Shown: one piece after another, positions 34,758 to 46,398 of the stretch
Position numbering within the stretch: position 1 is the stretch's first letter
Layout of the letters: each line of letters begins with the position of its first letter
Origin: Polytrichum commune
Taxonomy: Eukaryota; Streptophyta; Polytrichopsida; Polytrichales; Polytrichaceae
DNA: 64,000 bases
NCBI GenBank assembly: GCA_950295325.1
Contig: OX485804.1
Span: 15,684,001-15,748,000, forward strand
Direction of reading: 5' to 3'
Translations under genes and position numbers: made by a program
Notes under the pieces: generated by a model
Databases searched by the model: none
Told to the model about the DNA's origin: nothing
What the model saw: the letters and a program-made list of their open reading frames with translations, nothing else

Positions 34758-36482
34758 GAGAATTTGAACCTGCAAGATGCTCGAGAGCAGGCATCCACAG
34801 TTTGGGCAGGGCCACAACGAAGGTCACAGTCAGCCTTGGACCGGAGAGGCAGGGCAATTCCGAGCGCATTATCTAAAACATCCGAGGTGCAGAGAACAGG
34901 ACCAACTTCAACGAGCGAGGGCTTGGACGAGGATGAACCTAGCCAAGATGAGAAAGAAGAAGAAACATCATCATCAGCAGCGTCAGAAGAATCCGACGAC
35001 GAAGAAGAGAAGAATTCGCAGGCCGACAAGGCACCAGCGGAGATGGAAGAAGTGGACAAGATTCGTACCGAGCTTTCAACACAGCTAATGCAAAGTGAGA
35101 AGCGTGTGCACGGTGGAGACTCCCGTATCACAGGGGACCTGGAAACGAATGGCAACACATACGCGATGAACATCATGGACGAGATTCGGTCCATCTCCAC
35201 CACAGTGTCGTGCCCTTCGTCGAATTCTTCAAGTGACGACGACAAATGTGACTCGTCATCGTGTCGGGGAAAGTATATTTACGTGTACGACCTTCCGCCG
35301 GAGTTCAATGTCGAGCTTGTGAAGCGGTGCGATTCCTTGGTGCCATGGTTTGGTTTCTGTGACTTCTTTACAAACTTGGGAATTGGTAAACCCGTCCCCC
35401 TGGCTACAAGCAACGGCTCTCAAATTCTGTTACCGGCCGGACGCTGGTTCAACACACATCAATATGCATTGGAGCTCGTCTCGCACGCTAGGGTTTTAAA
35501 GTACAAGTGCCTGACAGATGATCCGAACATGGCGTCGTTGTTCTATATTCCTTACTACGGCGGGTTGGATGTTATTCGGTGGCACTGGGCATTGAATGCC
35601 ACGAACGAGAAGCGCGATGCGCTCGGCCGCAAGCTAGTCAAATGGCTCGAGAAGCAGCCGTCGTGGACACGGCGGGAGGGGCTCGATCACGTCCTTGTGT
35701 TGGGGAAAATCTCGTGGGACTTCCGTCGGCCGTCGGCGTCGGATTGGGGAAGCAGGTTGCTTGAGTTCGAGGAAATGCAGAAAGTGACGAAGCTTTTGAT
35801 CGAGCGTAACCCGTGGCACCGGAATGACATCGGCGTCCCGCACCCGACGTTCTTCCACCCCAAGTCGGCCGCAGATATCCGAAGCTGGCTTGCGCACGTC
35901 GAGTCGCAAGAGCGTAACAGCCTCGTCAGTTTCGTCGGCAAAGATAGGCACCTCGACCCCAACAATGTGAGGAGCGCGCTCATCGGACAGTGCCGGAACG
36001 CGACCGCGCGAGATTGCCATTTTCTTGAGTGCGAGCGCGACATGTGTTTACAACCCGTGTATGTCACCGAGGTTTTTCTAACCTCGCATTTCTGCATGCA
36101 ACCGCCGGGCGACAGCCCCACGCGAAGGTCCGTCTTCGACTCGCTCATCGCAGGATGTATCCCCGTCTTGTTCCATCCCTGCACCGCCTACTTGCAATAC
36201 CCGTGGCACTTGCCCCGAAACATGTCGTCCTGGTCAGTCTACATCTCCGAGGAAGATGTGAAGGTAGGGAGCGTGAACGTCGTGGAAGTTCTGAAAAAGA
36301 TCAGCAAGAAGGAGAGGGATGACATGCGGAAACTCATCATCGAAGAAATCGTCCCGGGGCTACTGTATGCGGAGCCCGGTGCAGATGTGTCGCCGTTCAA
36401 GGACGCTTTCGATGTCATCATTGAAAATCTTTTGTACCGAACTACGCACTTGCCTGACCTTGAGCAAATTGTACAAAATTGA
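34758..36482 (+). CDS. GT47 (MUR3-like) glycosyltransferase, exon 2: stem and exostosin domain
   Basis: 574 codons to a TGA at 36480-36482. After a Ser/Glu/Asp-rich stem (about residues 137-180 of the joined protein) the exostosin domain starts near residue 257 with K-Y-I-Y-V-Y-D-L-P. It carries family landmarks: F-N-T-H-Q-Y, C-L-T-D-D, G-K-I-S-W-D-F-R-R, H-P-T-F-F-H-P, Q-C-R-N, Q-P-P-G-D-S-P-T-R-R, A-G-C-I-P-V-L-F-H-P and Q-Y-P-W-H-L-P. These match GT47 subgroup A, whose known members (MUR3, XLT2) add galactose to xyloglucan side chains in the Golgi; the exact acceptor here is inferred. The body is GC-richer than its surroundings. The frame is open 18 bases upstream to an ATG at 34740, but those bases look like the intron end. 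A possible AATAAA lies at 36640. The 3' half is duplicated at 53.3-56.3 kb. Confidence 0.88.
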   Translation, partial: ENLNLQDAREQASTVWAGPQRRSQSALDRRGRAIPSALSKTSEVQRTGPTSTSEGLDEDEPSQDEKEEETSSSAASEESDDEEEKNSQADKAPAEMEEVDKIRTELSTQLMQSEKRVHGGDSRITGDLETNGNTYAMNIMDEIRSISTTVSCPSSNSSSDDDKCDSSSCRGKYIYVYDLPPEFNVELVKRCDSLVPWFGFCDFFTNLGIGKPVPLATSNGSQILLPAGRWFNTHQYALELVSHARVLKYKCLTDDPNMASLFYIPYYGGLDVIRWHWALNATNEKRDALGRKLVKWLEKQPSWTRREGLDHVLVLGKISWDFRRPSASDWGSRLLEFEEMQKVTKLLIERNPWHRNDIGVPHPTFFHPKSAADIRSWLAHVESQERNSLVSFVGKDRHLDPNNVRSALIGQCRNATARDCHFLECERDMCLQPVYVTEVFLTSHFCMQPPGDSPTRRSVFDSLIAGCIPVLFHPCTAYLQYPWHLPRNMSSWSVYISEEDVKVGSVNVVEVLKKISKKERDDMRKLIIEEIVPGLLYAEPGADVSPFKDAFDVIIENLLYRTTHLPDLEQIVQN

Positions 36483-38180
36483 TAATTTTTGCACTAGCTT
36501 GTCGCAAAGAGTGCCTCGAGTTTGCAACATTACTGAATGTCATTGAGACGAAGAATACCAAGGCTTGCCGAGTGGAGCTCACTTTTGCACTCCCCCAATT
36601 TGTGAAGCTCATGTATATCATTCATCACGCTTTTACTGCAATAAAAAAAAGAAGTCACGTTGATTGCTCAGGGCTTGCTGTTAGATTAATTAAGCTCAAG
36701 GAGCAAATTTTTGCAGATGAGGTTGTTCGAATTTTTGCAGATCATGTCACAAGGATTGCATCATATCAATTACCTATGTTATGATATGTTCCTCTTAATG
36801 TTGAATCCGGGAACTAGCTGATCTGCTCTCTGAATCATCAGCAACATTTTGTTTGTAGAACTTCGGTGAGGAGTGACATGTCAGCATTTGTTTTTAGTTT
36901 TTTTAGTTTTGTTGTTGTTTTGTTTTGTTTAATAATGCTTGATGTCCCTCCACCAGATAAAAGGTTTGTGGGTGTTATTCGGTTTGTTTTCATGTTCTCC
37001 AACTTATACCAATTACATTTACAGAATGATTAGATTACCAAACCTAGGATTGTGCATCCGCAAAGACTAGATAGAAAATCAGGTGAAAAACTGAACATTT
37101 TCCTAATGTGATTATGGTTAACGGAAGTGCATGTTTGTTGATTCCTTCAGTGAATACATAGGTCCTCCCAATTGTGTTCCCTAATGAGTGTGGAGCAGTT
37201 GATAAAATATGAAAACATAATCAATCGCTTTCAAACAAGTGTCTTTATGGTGCTTGTTCTTCGATCCTCACCTAACTACACAGCTATCAAATGTAGTTGT
37301 CCAATTGAGAGAAGTGCCCGAATAACACCCACCCCCATACCTTATAATGCTTTAGTCGGAGAGAAAACGAACGTGGAGCTTGTGTTGAATCATTCATCGT
37401 GCTCTCTGACTGCAATACTTAACAGTAAATTTCATTGCTCACAACTGTTAAATTTTTTTGCAGTAGAAGTTGTGCTGATTGCATCTCACTATCACTACTG
37501 TAAGCTCTTCTGTATGCTGAATCTGGGGTCTAATCTCAGCTCTCCCGAGTCACCAGGATTTTGGCCGTGATCACTACTTAAAGTGATGCTTCTATGTTGG
37601 CCAGAATGGAACTCAAGGGGAGGACACACACATTCGAGAATGTTGGTTTCAAAACATCTGTACGCGAGTTTGGTAAGCCAAGGGTAAAAGAATTTCAACT
37701 TTGACATGTGCCTAACTTCGAGGAGTTGGGTTTCAAGGTCTGTCCCTCTTTTTTTTGGGTTCAAACCGTCCTTTTTCAACTCCGATCGGAAACAAAGGTT
37801 TTAAGCCTTGCAAAAATGTTGTGTTGGATTGGAGTTGAAAATGGTGTATCACTAAACATTGTAAAGCAATCATCTTTCAGGTGGGGTATCACTAAACTAA
37901 TGAAAACGGTGGTTCATTTGCACATATAGTGTGGCGCCAAGTTTCAGAAGATCCGGTTTCACCTCTCCTATTCAATACAAATTTTTATGAAAACGCTTGT
38001 GTGACCGGACCAACCTTGAAACCAAGCTCCCCAAAACTAGGCACATGTCAAGGTGGAATTTTTTTACGGTGGCTTACCAAGCTCGTTTGGAAACTAATAT
38101 TTTTGAACATGTGTGGCTTCAAATAATTGGATGAAGAGGGCCTTTCATAATGATGTGAAAGGGGGAATTATTGTATAAGA
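35588..38180 (+). repeat. inverted segmental duplication, parental arm
   Basis: From the middle of GT47 exon 2 to about 1.7 kb past its stop, this matches 53290-56348 on the other strand. The coding part is about 97% identical in protein. The 3' flank is also shared, including the MITE at 36961-37343, so that MITE was inserted before the duplication. There is no gene in 36483-38180. Small gaps distinguish the arms: just after the stop codon, and near 37830-37900. Confidence 0.85.
36961..37343 (+). mobile_element. MITE with AAGGTTTGTGGGTGTTATTCGG ends
   Basis: About 383 bp. The left end AAGGTTTGTGGGTGTTATTC is mirrored by a right end containing CCGAATAACACCCAC and CATACCTT. ATAA lies on both flanks here, but a copy at 62544 has different flanks, so the target duplication is uncertain. 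Related copies are at 27850-28230, 54415-54800 (inside the inverted duplicate) and 62544-62900. No coding capacity. Fragments with 'aagacacatgtt' and 'atcctcacctaac.acac' are scattered through the window. Confidence 0.6.
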
Positions 38181-39149
38181 GCTTATAGGTGAGTGAACTA
38201 TGTTGAATAGGGCATTAAGTGTCATATGGTAATTGGAGACTTTTTCATGATTTTGAGACTACTTAAGGACATGGTTTTCAAATAAAGAACAAGGAAAACA
38301 CAAATATATATTCAATGTGACTTAATAAGGCATTTCGTGTGGGCAACACTAACCAATTTGGCACAAATACATGTCATCACAATAAGAATTTGGACCAAAT
38401 ATTAAACCATTTGCATATATTTTGAGACTTTCTAAAGTCTCCAATCAACGAATATAGTGATATATGATATTTAATGTCACTATGATAACTTTTCGGATGG
38501 TAGTTCTTAAGTGAGCAAATATTGACATGGATGATAAATGAGTTCATCCATTGGCCAAAACCTTACCTCCTCTTGTGAGCAACTTGTGATGAAATATTGT
38601 CATGGATGATTGAAATTTAGATGAAAAATCACTTGGTAAGTGACAATAATTGCAACCCTATAAATTCACAATTTCCCTCCCCCCCAAAATAAAAATAAAA
38701 ATAAATAATTACAAGGAATGTCAATCAATATTGGGTTAACATTTTGGTGTTGGTGACACTAAACGGCGGTTTACAATTAGTATTGAGCAAGACAATTAGA
38801 CTTGGTGACACTAAATATCATATCTAGTGTAGGTCATGGACATAGCTTGAAATTTGGACCATGATCTTGTTGAAAAGAATTGAGAGTTTGTTGTAGTTAC
38901 TCTACAAGTGACCCATCAAGACACTATTTGAGCATTGTAAGCTTGTTCAAAAATTCCATATCTCAAGGTCAAAGCTCATGTGTTTATTGAACTTGAATGA
39001 CCAAGCATGCATTCGAGAATTCTCATCTACAAGAAGGCTATTTTCCTTTAACCTTCCACTGGAGCTAAGTAACTTACCTATAAGTGCAAACACCAACGTA
39101 TCAAGCCTTCAATTCACTTTTTTTGTTTCTCCCGCAATAATGTGTAATT
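38181..39149. other. intergenic, no gene seen
   Basis: AT-rich. A fragment related to the intron MITE end is at 38805-38830. No gene is supported. Confidence 0.35.
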
Positions 39150-41600
39150 GATATAATGCCATGATCTTCCAACAAGATTTGTGGTGTTGACAAACCATGT
39201 TCATAGAGCCAATTGTAGCGAGGCCACATTCCACATCATTGCAATTCAATCCTCGCCCATCTACTAGTCATGCAATTCAATACATCACGTTCGTCTTCAT
39301 AAGCGATTTTAAATTCTTCAAATGTTTTGTGGAATGCTTCCTCCGTAATGTAATCCAATAATTCACATTTGTGTTTGAAGAAATCCATTTTTTTCCACCT
39401 TGGAAACTTTGGTAAAAAGATTCTCTATCCAAGACGTTTTTTGTACTTTGGATATTTCACTGATTTCCCAACAGTATAAATCTTTGTCAACGTCTTTCAT
39501 GCATTAAATTTAGTCATGCACTTGTCAATAATAATAGCATTTGGATATATGTGTCCCATCTTATAAAAAACGGATTTCAACGTCAATCTTAAGGCCTTAT
39601 TATTTTCTGGCCACTTTTAACATCAAATCAACATAACATAAGAAATATGGGCATCTCCAAAGCTCTAGCATTAGGGCACAATGTTGCATAAAGGGGTAAA
39701 CTATATTGGGTTTGACTTGAAAATATAATTGAAAATTTGTGCCCAAAAAAAAAATTTGTGTGCCCCATGCAAAACCGGGGGTAATCCTTAGTGTTAATAT
39801 CTCATTTACTTTGTTTGTATAACTAATACAATATATATATTTGGGGGGGGGGGGGGGGAGGGTGCTTCATTGGTAGGATCGTAAGGTTGATGAAAAAAAA
39901 ATGACCATATCATTAGTTATTTTAATCTTCAACCTCATTATCAACTTTCACCCGGTCATCATTATACAAATATTGTTTTTTGGCATCCTATGAACCAAAT
40001 TACCAACATCCTTTGAAGTTGGGATAAACCTATGTGAAACATGTTCGTAAGGACCTGCCTCTTTGCGTAAAACATCGGTGTGCATCCTAGGAGCCATTAA
40101 GGTTGGTTGCATGTCCTTAATGTTATAAAAAAATTCCATCCAATGGAACATGGCCATGGGATGAAGGGATAAAAAACAAAATATCTCCAGTCGATCCTAG
40201 TATATGTCTTGATTGCTTGCTATGAACGTAAATATGCAAATGACCATAACATTTAAAAACAATGCTATCACCCTACTTTTGATTTCATGCAATTTTTGTT
40301 TGGGAACAACTGTAACATATGTAAAAATATGTAAAATAAGGGTGAAAGATGGACTTCTCATTGAGATCTTATGTTATTTCCAAATCCTAGTTTGGAACCT
40401 CTACCGCCACTTGTGCATTATTTCCTTTATATCACTTTATTTAAAACTAACATAAAGCTTCAATATATTCAATTAGTTTCTCAAAATTAATGAAATTTAT
40501 GCAAGAAAAAATAATCAAATATGGATGCCCATAGCAATGACAAAGGTTGTGGATGCAACATGAACACCGTCACATTGTAGTAGGTCGTCGGTTTATGATT
40601 GTCGCATTCTACCATTCGTAGATATTGAGGCAGTGGAGTATATTGAACATGTTGGTGACCAAGAGGAGGAGGGAATGGAGGACAATAGGGGTAGTTACGA
40701 AGCTTCTATGCATGGTTCTACATTGACTACATTGAATACTTTGTTGACATTAATATGTGTGAGTGATTTCCTCTCGTACTTCCACGTATGCCCAAAAACT
40801 TAAGTTTTTGAATTTTCTGCAATGTCTCCATCAATTGATTTCTCAAATCTGCGTGACTTCTAAAATACAATCTAGAGCATGCTCGATACTTGAAATGTGC
40901 TTACAATGTTGAATCTAACAACAATTTTAAAAAAATCATTTCGAAACCCTTGTGCCAAGCTTGCGGTTGCTGACTTTAAAAGTAAAGTAAAGGCATTTAT
41001 TAGGTTGATTGGACTTTGTGTGAACTTCCCACTTGTACAAACAAACATGTTATTATTTATGCCAAAATACCATTGTTACAAAATACTAGTGGAAGTATCT
41101 CAAAATATTTTGCCAAACTCAATACTCACAAGATATTGCTCACTACTCACCGCTAGCATGATAGCACTCCCCACACTCACAACAAGTATATGGCCACCCC
41201 ACTGTTTGTAACAAAATGGCCAAAACCCCATCCACTTTGAGAATCTAAACATGCCTCCTTTTGTGGCAACCCCAAAAGACAACCACCATGAACGAATCAC
41301 ACGATATTTAGTTTCAACATTGTCCATTATCTTTGCATCTTCACAATCCTTGCACATTTGCTTATGTTGAAACTACAAGGGTTATTTAAAATTTTTTTGA
41401 GTGACTTTGTCGAGATTGGCATACCAGAGAATAGACAAGTACGCTCATGATCTTCCATTGGAACAACAAGATCTCCACTACCATAAATTTTTTGGACCAC
41501 ATTCCAATTACCTTGAGCACTATCTGCCATGACACCCTTGAAGTTCACATTGGCACTCCATTGTCTGTCATGACAACCTTTAAGTTTCCCCATAAAATTA
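39150..41600 (-). pseudogene. broken transposase-like coding remnants (probable MULE/FAR1 type)
   Basis: Several minus-strand segments read like real protein but lie in different frames with stops between. About 41600-41100 holds F-K-G-V-M-A-D-S-A-Q-G-N-W, then E-R-T-C-L-F, then R-S-W-W-L-S-F-G and F-C-Y-K-Q-W-G-G-H. 40157-39948 holds H-W-M-E-F-F-Y-N-I-K and H-V-S-H-R-F-I-P. About 39595-39150 holds Y-P-N-A-I-I-I-D-K-C-M and R-D-V-L-N-C-M-T-S-R-W. The motifs remind me of plant MULE-type transposases, but I could not verify this and the segment order may be rearranged. No complete frame longer than about 90 codons survives. No terminal repeats were found. A G16 tract sits at 39843-39858. Confidence 0.4.
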
Positions 41601-43662
41601 ATTGCAATAAACCGTCTTCAGATTGTATGTTATAGCACGCAATCCTCAACACATTACGGTATATGCTATTGTACACATGGCACGGCATTGTTACTAGTCC
41701 TTCAAACACTTCACACGATTAGACATTATTTACAATTTCTTCATCATGTTCCCTCTTACCTGCACACACTTTACAAGCTCCACATCGCTGCCTGGTAGGT
41801 TACTTGACATTATTAAGACAAACACGTTGTCTTTGAGGACCCTAGGAACCTACTACCATGGACATATTGGAAACATATGTGGTCTTTGAGCATCATAATA
41901 CTATCCATTGTACCCATTCCACTATGTATTAAATGATTTGATCGCAACACAAAGTTACGACAATTCGGGGAGGCAAGGGTGTTGAATTTATGCATAACCA
42001 CCTCTAACGACAAACCAACAAGGTGATGGCTATGCCAAGAAACGTCAATGTCCAATTATAGGCAATCTATCCACATATTGAGCATGTGCACTATAAAAAC
42101 CATAGTGATATGGTGTTATCTCAAGGGGTACTTCCATTTGTGCACGTATTGAATAGGGTGTACTACGTAGTTCTCATGATGTTACTAGATGATATGGTTA
42201 TGATGATGGCATGCATATATATATATATATATATATATATAATTGCACCTATTTATTCTTAAACCTTTTAAATAAACTATGTATGCAGTTGATAAGGAGG
42301 CAAGGCATATCAAAATTTAATGATTTGTGTGCTTTGTGCGCATGTTATCCATGGGGTTGTTCAAAATTAATTAGAGAGTTCAAGGTCAATGTTGTCATTG
42401 CTAAGCCATTTGTCTATGTAGTTGAATATGGCTTTTGAATAGTGAATTTGTTTCTTTTACTTACACTTATGTTCCTTATTGAGCCGTCATGCACTCTTGA
42501 TGTGGGGTTACTTGTAATTCAATATGGTGAGGTGTGTCCAATGTGGACTATTTCATCATCGGCCACATCCTTGTGGGCATGCATTAAAAGCTCATCGAAT
42601 TGTAAGGTGAAAACATCTCAAACTATTTTATAGCATGAACTTCACTTTCTAAGTTGTTTGACTTCAGAAATTAGGCTCAAAACTTCTTGTTAGTCTAGTG
42701 GAACTTTGTTGAATTGAATTAAGCACAACCAATAGAAGGCAAGTCTTTCAATTAGAGCCCCATTGTTCACAATGGATAAGCTATATACGTGCAAATTACG
42801 CCAAAACACATTCTTCATGTATATTTCTTGTGTTTAATGCATGCTTCCCACATGGGGGGGGGGGGTCCATGTCTTTCAAAGTGGGAGCCAAATGCATGCG
42901 GGACCCATTATTAGATATGATGAGTGCACTCTTCATACACATAGGAACTAAGGTGAGTTCAAACATGGGTATAAATAAAAATCTACCGAGAATTCTAAAG
43001 TACAAGTATACAAAGTCTACAAAAAGGGGTTCTAAAGTTTAGAGAAGTTTGATAATATATGTATGCTAGTTTCATCGTGTCATTCACTATCTTCAATGAT
43101 GTGTGTTGTAAGGTTATGTTATCATGTGACATCATATGGATGGAAACAACATTATTGTTGAAAAGCCAAAATGCATTATATATACAATAAAGACCTTTTT
43201 TTATATGATTTACGTTTTCTGTATGTGGTTGAGGCATTTATTGTGTAAAAGTAAAAAGATGTCTAAATACATCAACCTATTATCTACCGTATTATTAACA
43301 TGTAAGCATTTTTTCTCTCTCTTTATAATACATTCATATAGAGGGGGCTTCATTTCATACTCACCCATGCAAGTCCCCAAAAAGAATAGTGACCCAAAAG
43401 ATAACTTTACATACAAATTATACACTACATATTAGTCTCATGCATGAATATGAGAATTTTGAATTCCTAGAGTAAATAGCTTGAGTTATGTACAATATAT
43501 TTAAGCGATTGGGAAAAAAAGGAAGAGAGGGATTCTTTAGATTGACAAAGTCATCAAAGCATGATACGAGGGATGACAAGCATTGCTTCGTGGATGAACA
43601 CATATGGTACAAAATGAATTCAAATGATAAAAACTCCTAATATTGAGAAACCTTAGAGGGAC
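41601..43662. other. intergenic, mostly featureless
   Basis: A minus-strand frame at 41813-42055 may be another scrap of the transposase-like remnant. An AT run lies at about 42211-42241 and a G12 tract at 42854-42865. No gene is supported. Confidence 0.35.
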
Positions 43663-43665
43663 TAA

Positions 43666-44828
43666 GGGCCGGTTCACCAGGGGTCCCAAGTTCTGAGTCC
43701 CAAGTCACTTGAGGTTAATCCGTGCAATCTCAACCGTTGAGAGCATGGAAGTTGGGACCACTTCACACGGGGTCCCAAGTCCTAGTCCCAACTATGACAT
43801 GGGTGCCTACATGACAACACTTTTTGGAGGTGAGGCTTGGGACTTGTGCTGCGAGTTGGGTTGAGCAAAAAGCTAGACCCAACTCTCAACCCCAAGTCCC
43901 ATGAATATTTTTTCATAAAATAATCAAGATTCAATGTCCTTGGGGGGTTCACTCCCTCTTATGTTTTGCATACACTTGCGCTCAAGACCTGTTTATCGGG
44001 GGGATATTTACCTTGCAGAAAAGATTATAAGGTATGGTATTTTTCAAAAAAGGTAAATTCTTGTATTTGAGTACACCCTATCATTAATTATAATTTTTTG
44101 GGGGAATCATTTTAAAATACCCTATTTTACTTATACTACATTTTTTTCCCTTATACCCCAAGTAACCAATTTTTTTGACTATAGCCCAATTTTTTTTTCT
44201 CAGAGCTCAATCGTTGTTCATTTTTTTTCATACACCGCATTTTGTTTCTTACACCTCATTTTTTTTTGGTTCTGTTAGCAACATTTTTTTCCATGAAGGA
44301 CATTTCTCTTCTTACAACCATGAATTGTGAAGTTTAGCCATGATGCTAAACTCACATGAACTGTCAAAACATGAACTCACATTAACTCCACATTGGATAT
44401 GTTGGTTCAGTAACGTTCAAGCCAACCAACCTGCGAAGTCATTCATCCATCCACTAGCATAGACCCTAGCATAGACCCGCTACCTTTAGTAATTGTTTCC
44501 ATGCTATTTTACATGTACTAACTAGATAAAAGAGGCCATTATATGTGATGATATTTTACATGTAAACATGTTTCATTATTTTAAAACTCCCTATATTATA
44601 TGTACGTATTTTTTGCAAAATTAATCTACAATGAACATACTAGACCTTTTTTTATTGCATGTTGTTTCTACGATTTTTGCAAGTGACCCCCCCCCCCTAG
44701 TCAACGTCAATGATAATTAATCATATTTTAGTGGTTACCTGAGGCTCAGAAGTTGGGACTTTGCATCTATGTTGGGACTTGCTAACATGAGTGGGACTTG
44801 GGACTTGGGACCCTGTGTGAACCAACCC
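43666..44828. mobile_element. PIF/Harbinger-like element interrupted by GX copy 2
   Basis: The ends GGGCCGGTTCAC and (inverted) GGGTTGGTTCAC continue into matching GGGTCCCAAGT blocks. TAA flanks both sides (43663-43665 and 44829-44831), the PIF/Harbinger target duplication. A second copy of the end-like block ('ttcacacggggtcccaagtcc') lies inside at about 43761-43781. Without the inserted GX element (43939-44700 plus its 8-bp duplication) the element is only about 393 bp and non-coding, that is, a MITE. Confidence 0.75.
43939..44700 (+). mobile_element. GX element, copy 2 (762 bp)
   Basis: The ends are CTT-G6-TT-CACT on the left and AAGTG-A-C11-TAG on the right, inverted G/C tracts. The 8-bp flanks TCAATGTC (43931-43938) and TCAACGTC (44701-44708) match at 7 of 8 positions, suggesting a hAT-like 8-bp duplication. 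The first and last 200 bp match GX copy 1 at 51774. The T-rich middle (44080-44300) has no coding frame. Confidence 0.65.
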
Positions 44829-44831
44829 TAA

Positions 44832-46398
44832 GTAGACATTTACCTCTACCCAACAATTCATACTACCCTATAAATGTGTTTTTTAATACAAAACTAGCTG
44901 AAACAAATTCCATCCCATATGTTTCTTTTGTAAGCTAAACTCTCATTAAATGCCCTTTTGTACAGCCAAGTGATATTGTATGAGCTACATTGAATCCCCC
45001 CATGGTGGGTTGTTTTCTACATATATTGACGTTTCTATTCTAGACTATTCGAGAAGAAGTCTATGGGAGGTGAAATGAGCTTCTGGCCTCTCGTGAGGCC
45101 ACGTCGTTCTTTGCTACCTTGGAGACTTCATCCATGTTGTTCCAAATCTACCAATCCTAGTATCTTCGTAATCCTCTCATTTTCTGTCTTCCCCTTTGTT
45201 TCTTTACCTACGTTTATTCTAGTACAATGTTTAGAATCTTCTAGTAGTTTGCTTGAAGAAAAATATCTTGTAATGATGTGAAGAACTTGAGGTTGTGTGA
45301 TGATCCACGGCATAGCAATGTCCTTGGATACACACTATTTATGAACTAAAAGCCACAATTGATACTTGACTCGGATGAACTTATGTCAAAACAATATTGA
45401 ACCAACGCCTTTGCCGTTGTCCACATATGGGGCTACTCTAACAAAGGCCTTTAGCCGTTTGGCCAAAGATTATTAATTTACTCCCATTGATTTCATTTGT
45501 TTACTCGCATTGTGGTTTTGGACTCATGTCGTCTTCTATTTACGTCCCACATCATGGTCACAAGTTGGGCGTGAATGTTGAAAGGGTACACCTTTTTGAC
45601 CACTTTGTCATGTGGAACTTACACTTTGATTCTCAAAGAAATACTTTCATATGAACCTTCACCAAGCGGACGGTGGCGGTGCTAGCTTTGTATCTCAATA
45701 TATAGTCACCGGTAGGAACCCAATTTCGATCATATTGTTTTGCCTAGCACAATTTTTGCGGACATATTAAGAGAAGGTTCCGTGCAAAGGGAGAGTAGTA
45801 GCAACAAGTCTCTTGGTCCGTGATACTTAAGAGCTTCGAGAGTGAGAGAGGAAGATCTCGGATAGGTACAACCACAAATTCGCATGCTTTGGTTGGAGTG
45901 CATTCATGTTGATTGTCAAAAAAGAATAGGAAGTTGTTTGAACAATATCCCATTTGGTTATAGTCTCACCGTGTTTTTGTAGAACTCAAGACTAAATGGT
46001 GATAGAGTGTGAGTGTGTGTGTAAAAGTAAATGTATGGTATTGGAGTGACATGTAGTCATCTCAAAATCTTAGTAGAACTTGTAGCATGTAGGTGTATAT
46101 GTAAGTAAATGTACTACATGATTGATGTCTAGCAATTATTGACTTGACCTCAAAAATCTTAGTAGGGAGTAATATATCTAGGAATTGCTAATAATAAGAA
46201 GGTTGAAAGGCACAAACATCATTGGGAGACATGCATCGGCATCTCTTTGAATAGCCTCAAATTTGAGGGCACGTGTGATTGTAGAAATGGAGAGGTTCCA
46301 TCTAGAGTTTACATATCGGAATCGAATGTAGAAGCATGTTAGTTTTTTATTTTGTGTGTTTGTAAGTGAACAATAATCTTGAGGATAGTAAGAGGAAT
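44832..46398. other. intergenic / upstream of the AP2 gene
   Basis: No gene is supported. A TG-rich stretch lies near 46005-46025. No TATA box or start site could be assigned with confidence for the AP2 gene. An in-frame TAA at 46363-46365 precedes its reading frame. Confidence 0.35.

Noticed and set aside
35634-36184. Long minus-strand frames opposite the GT47 domain
   Set aside because: Shadow frames of a GC-rich coding exon; the plus frame has the conserved exostosin motifs.
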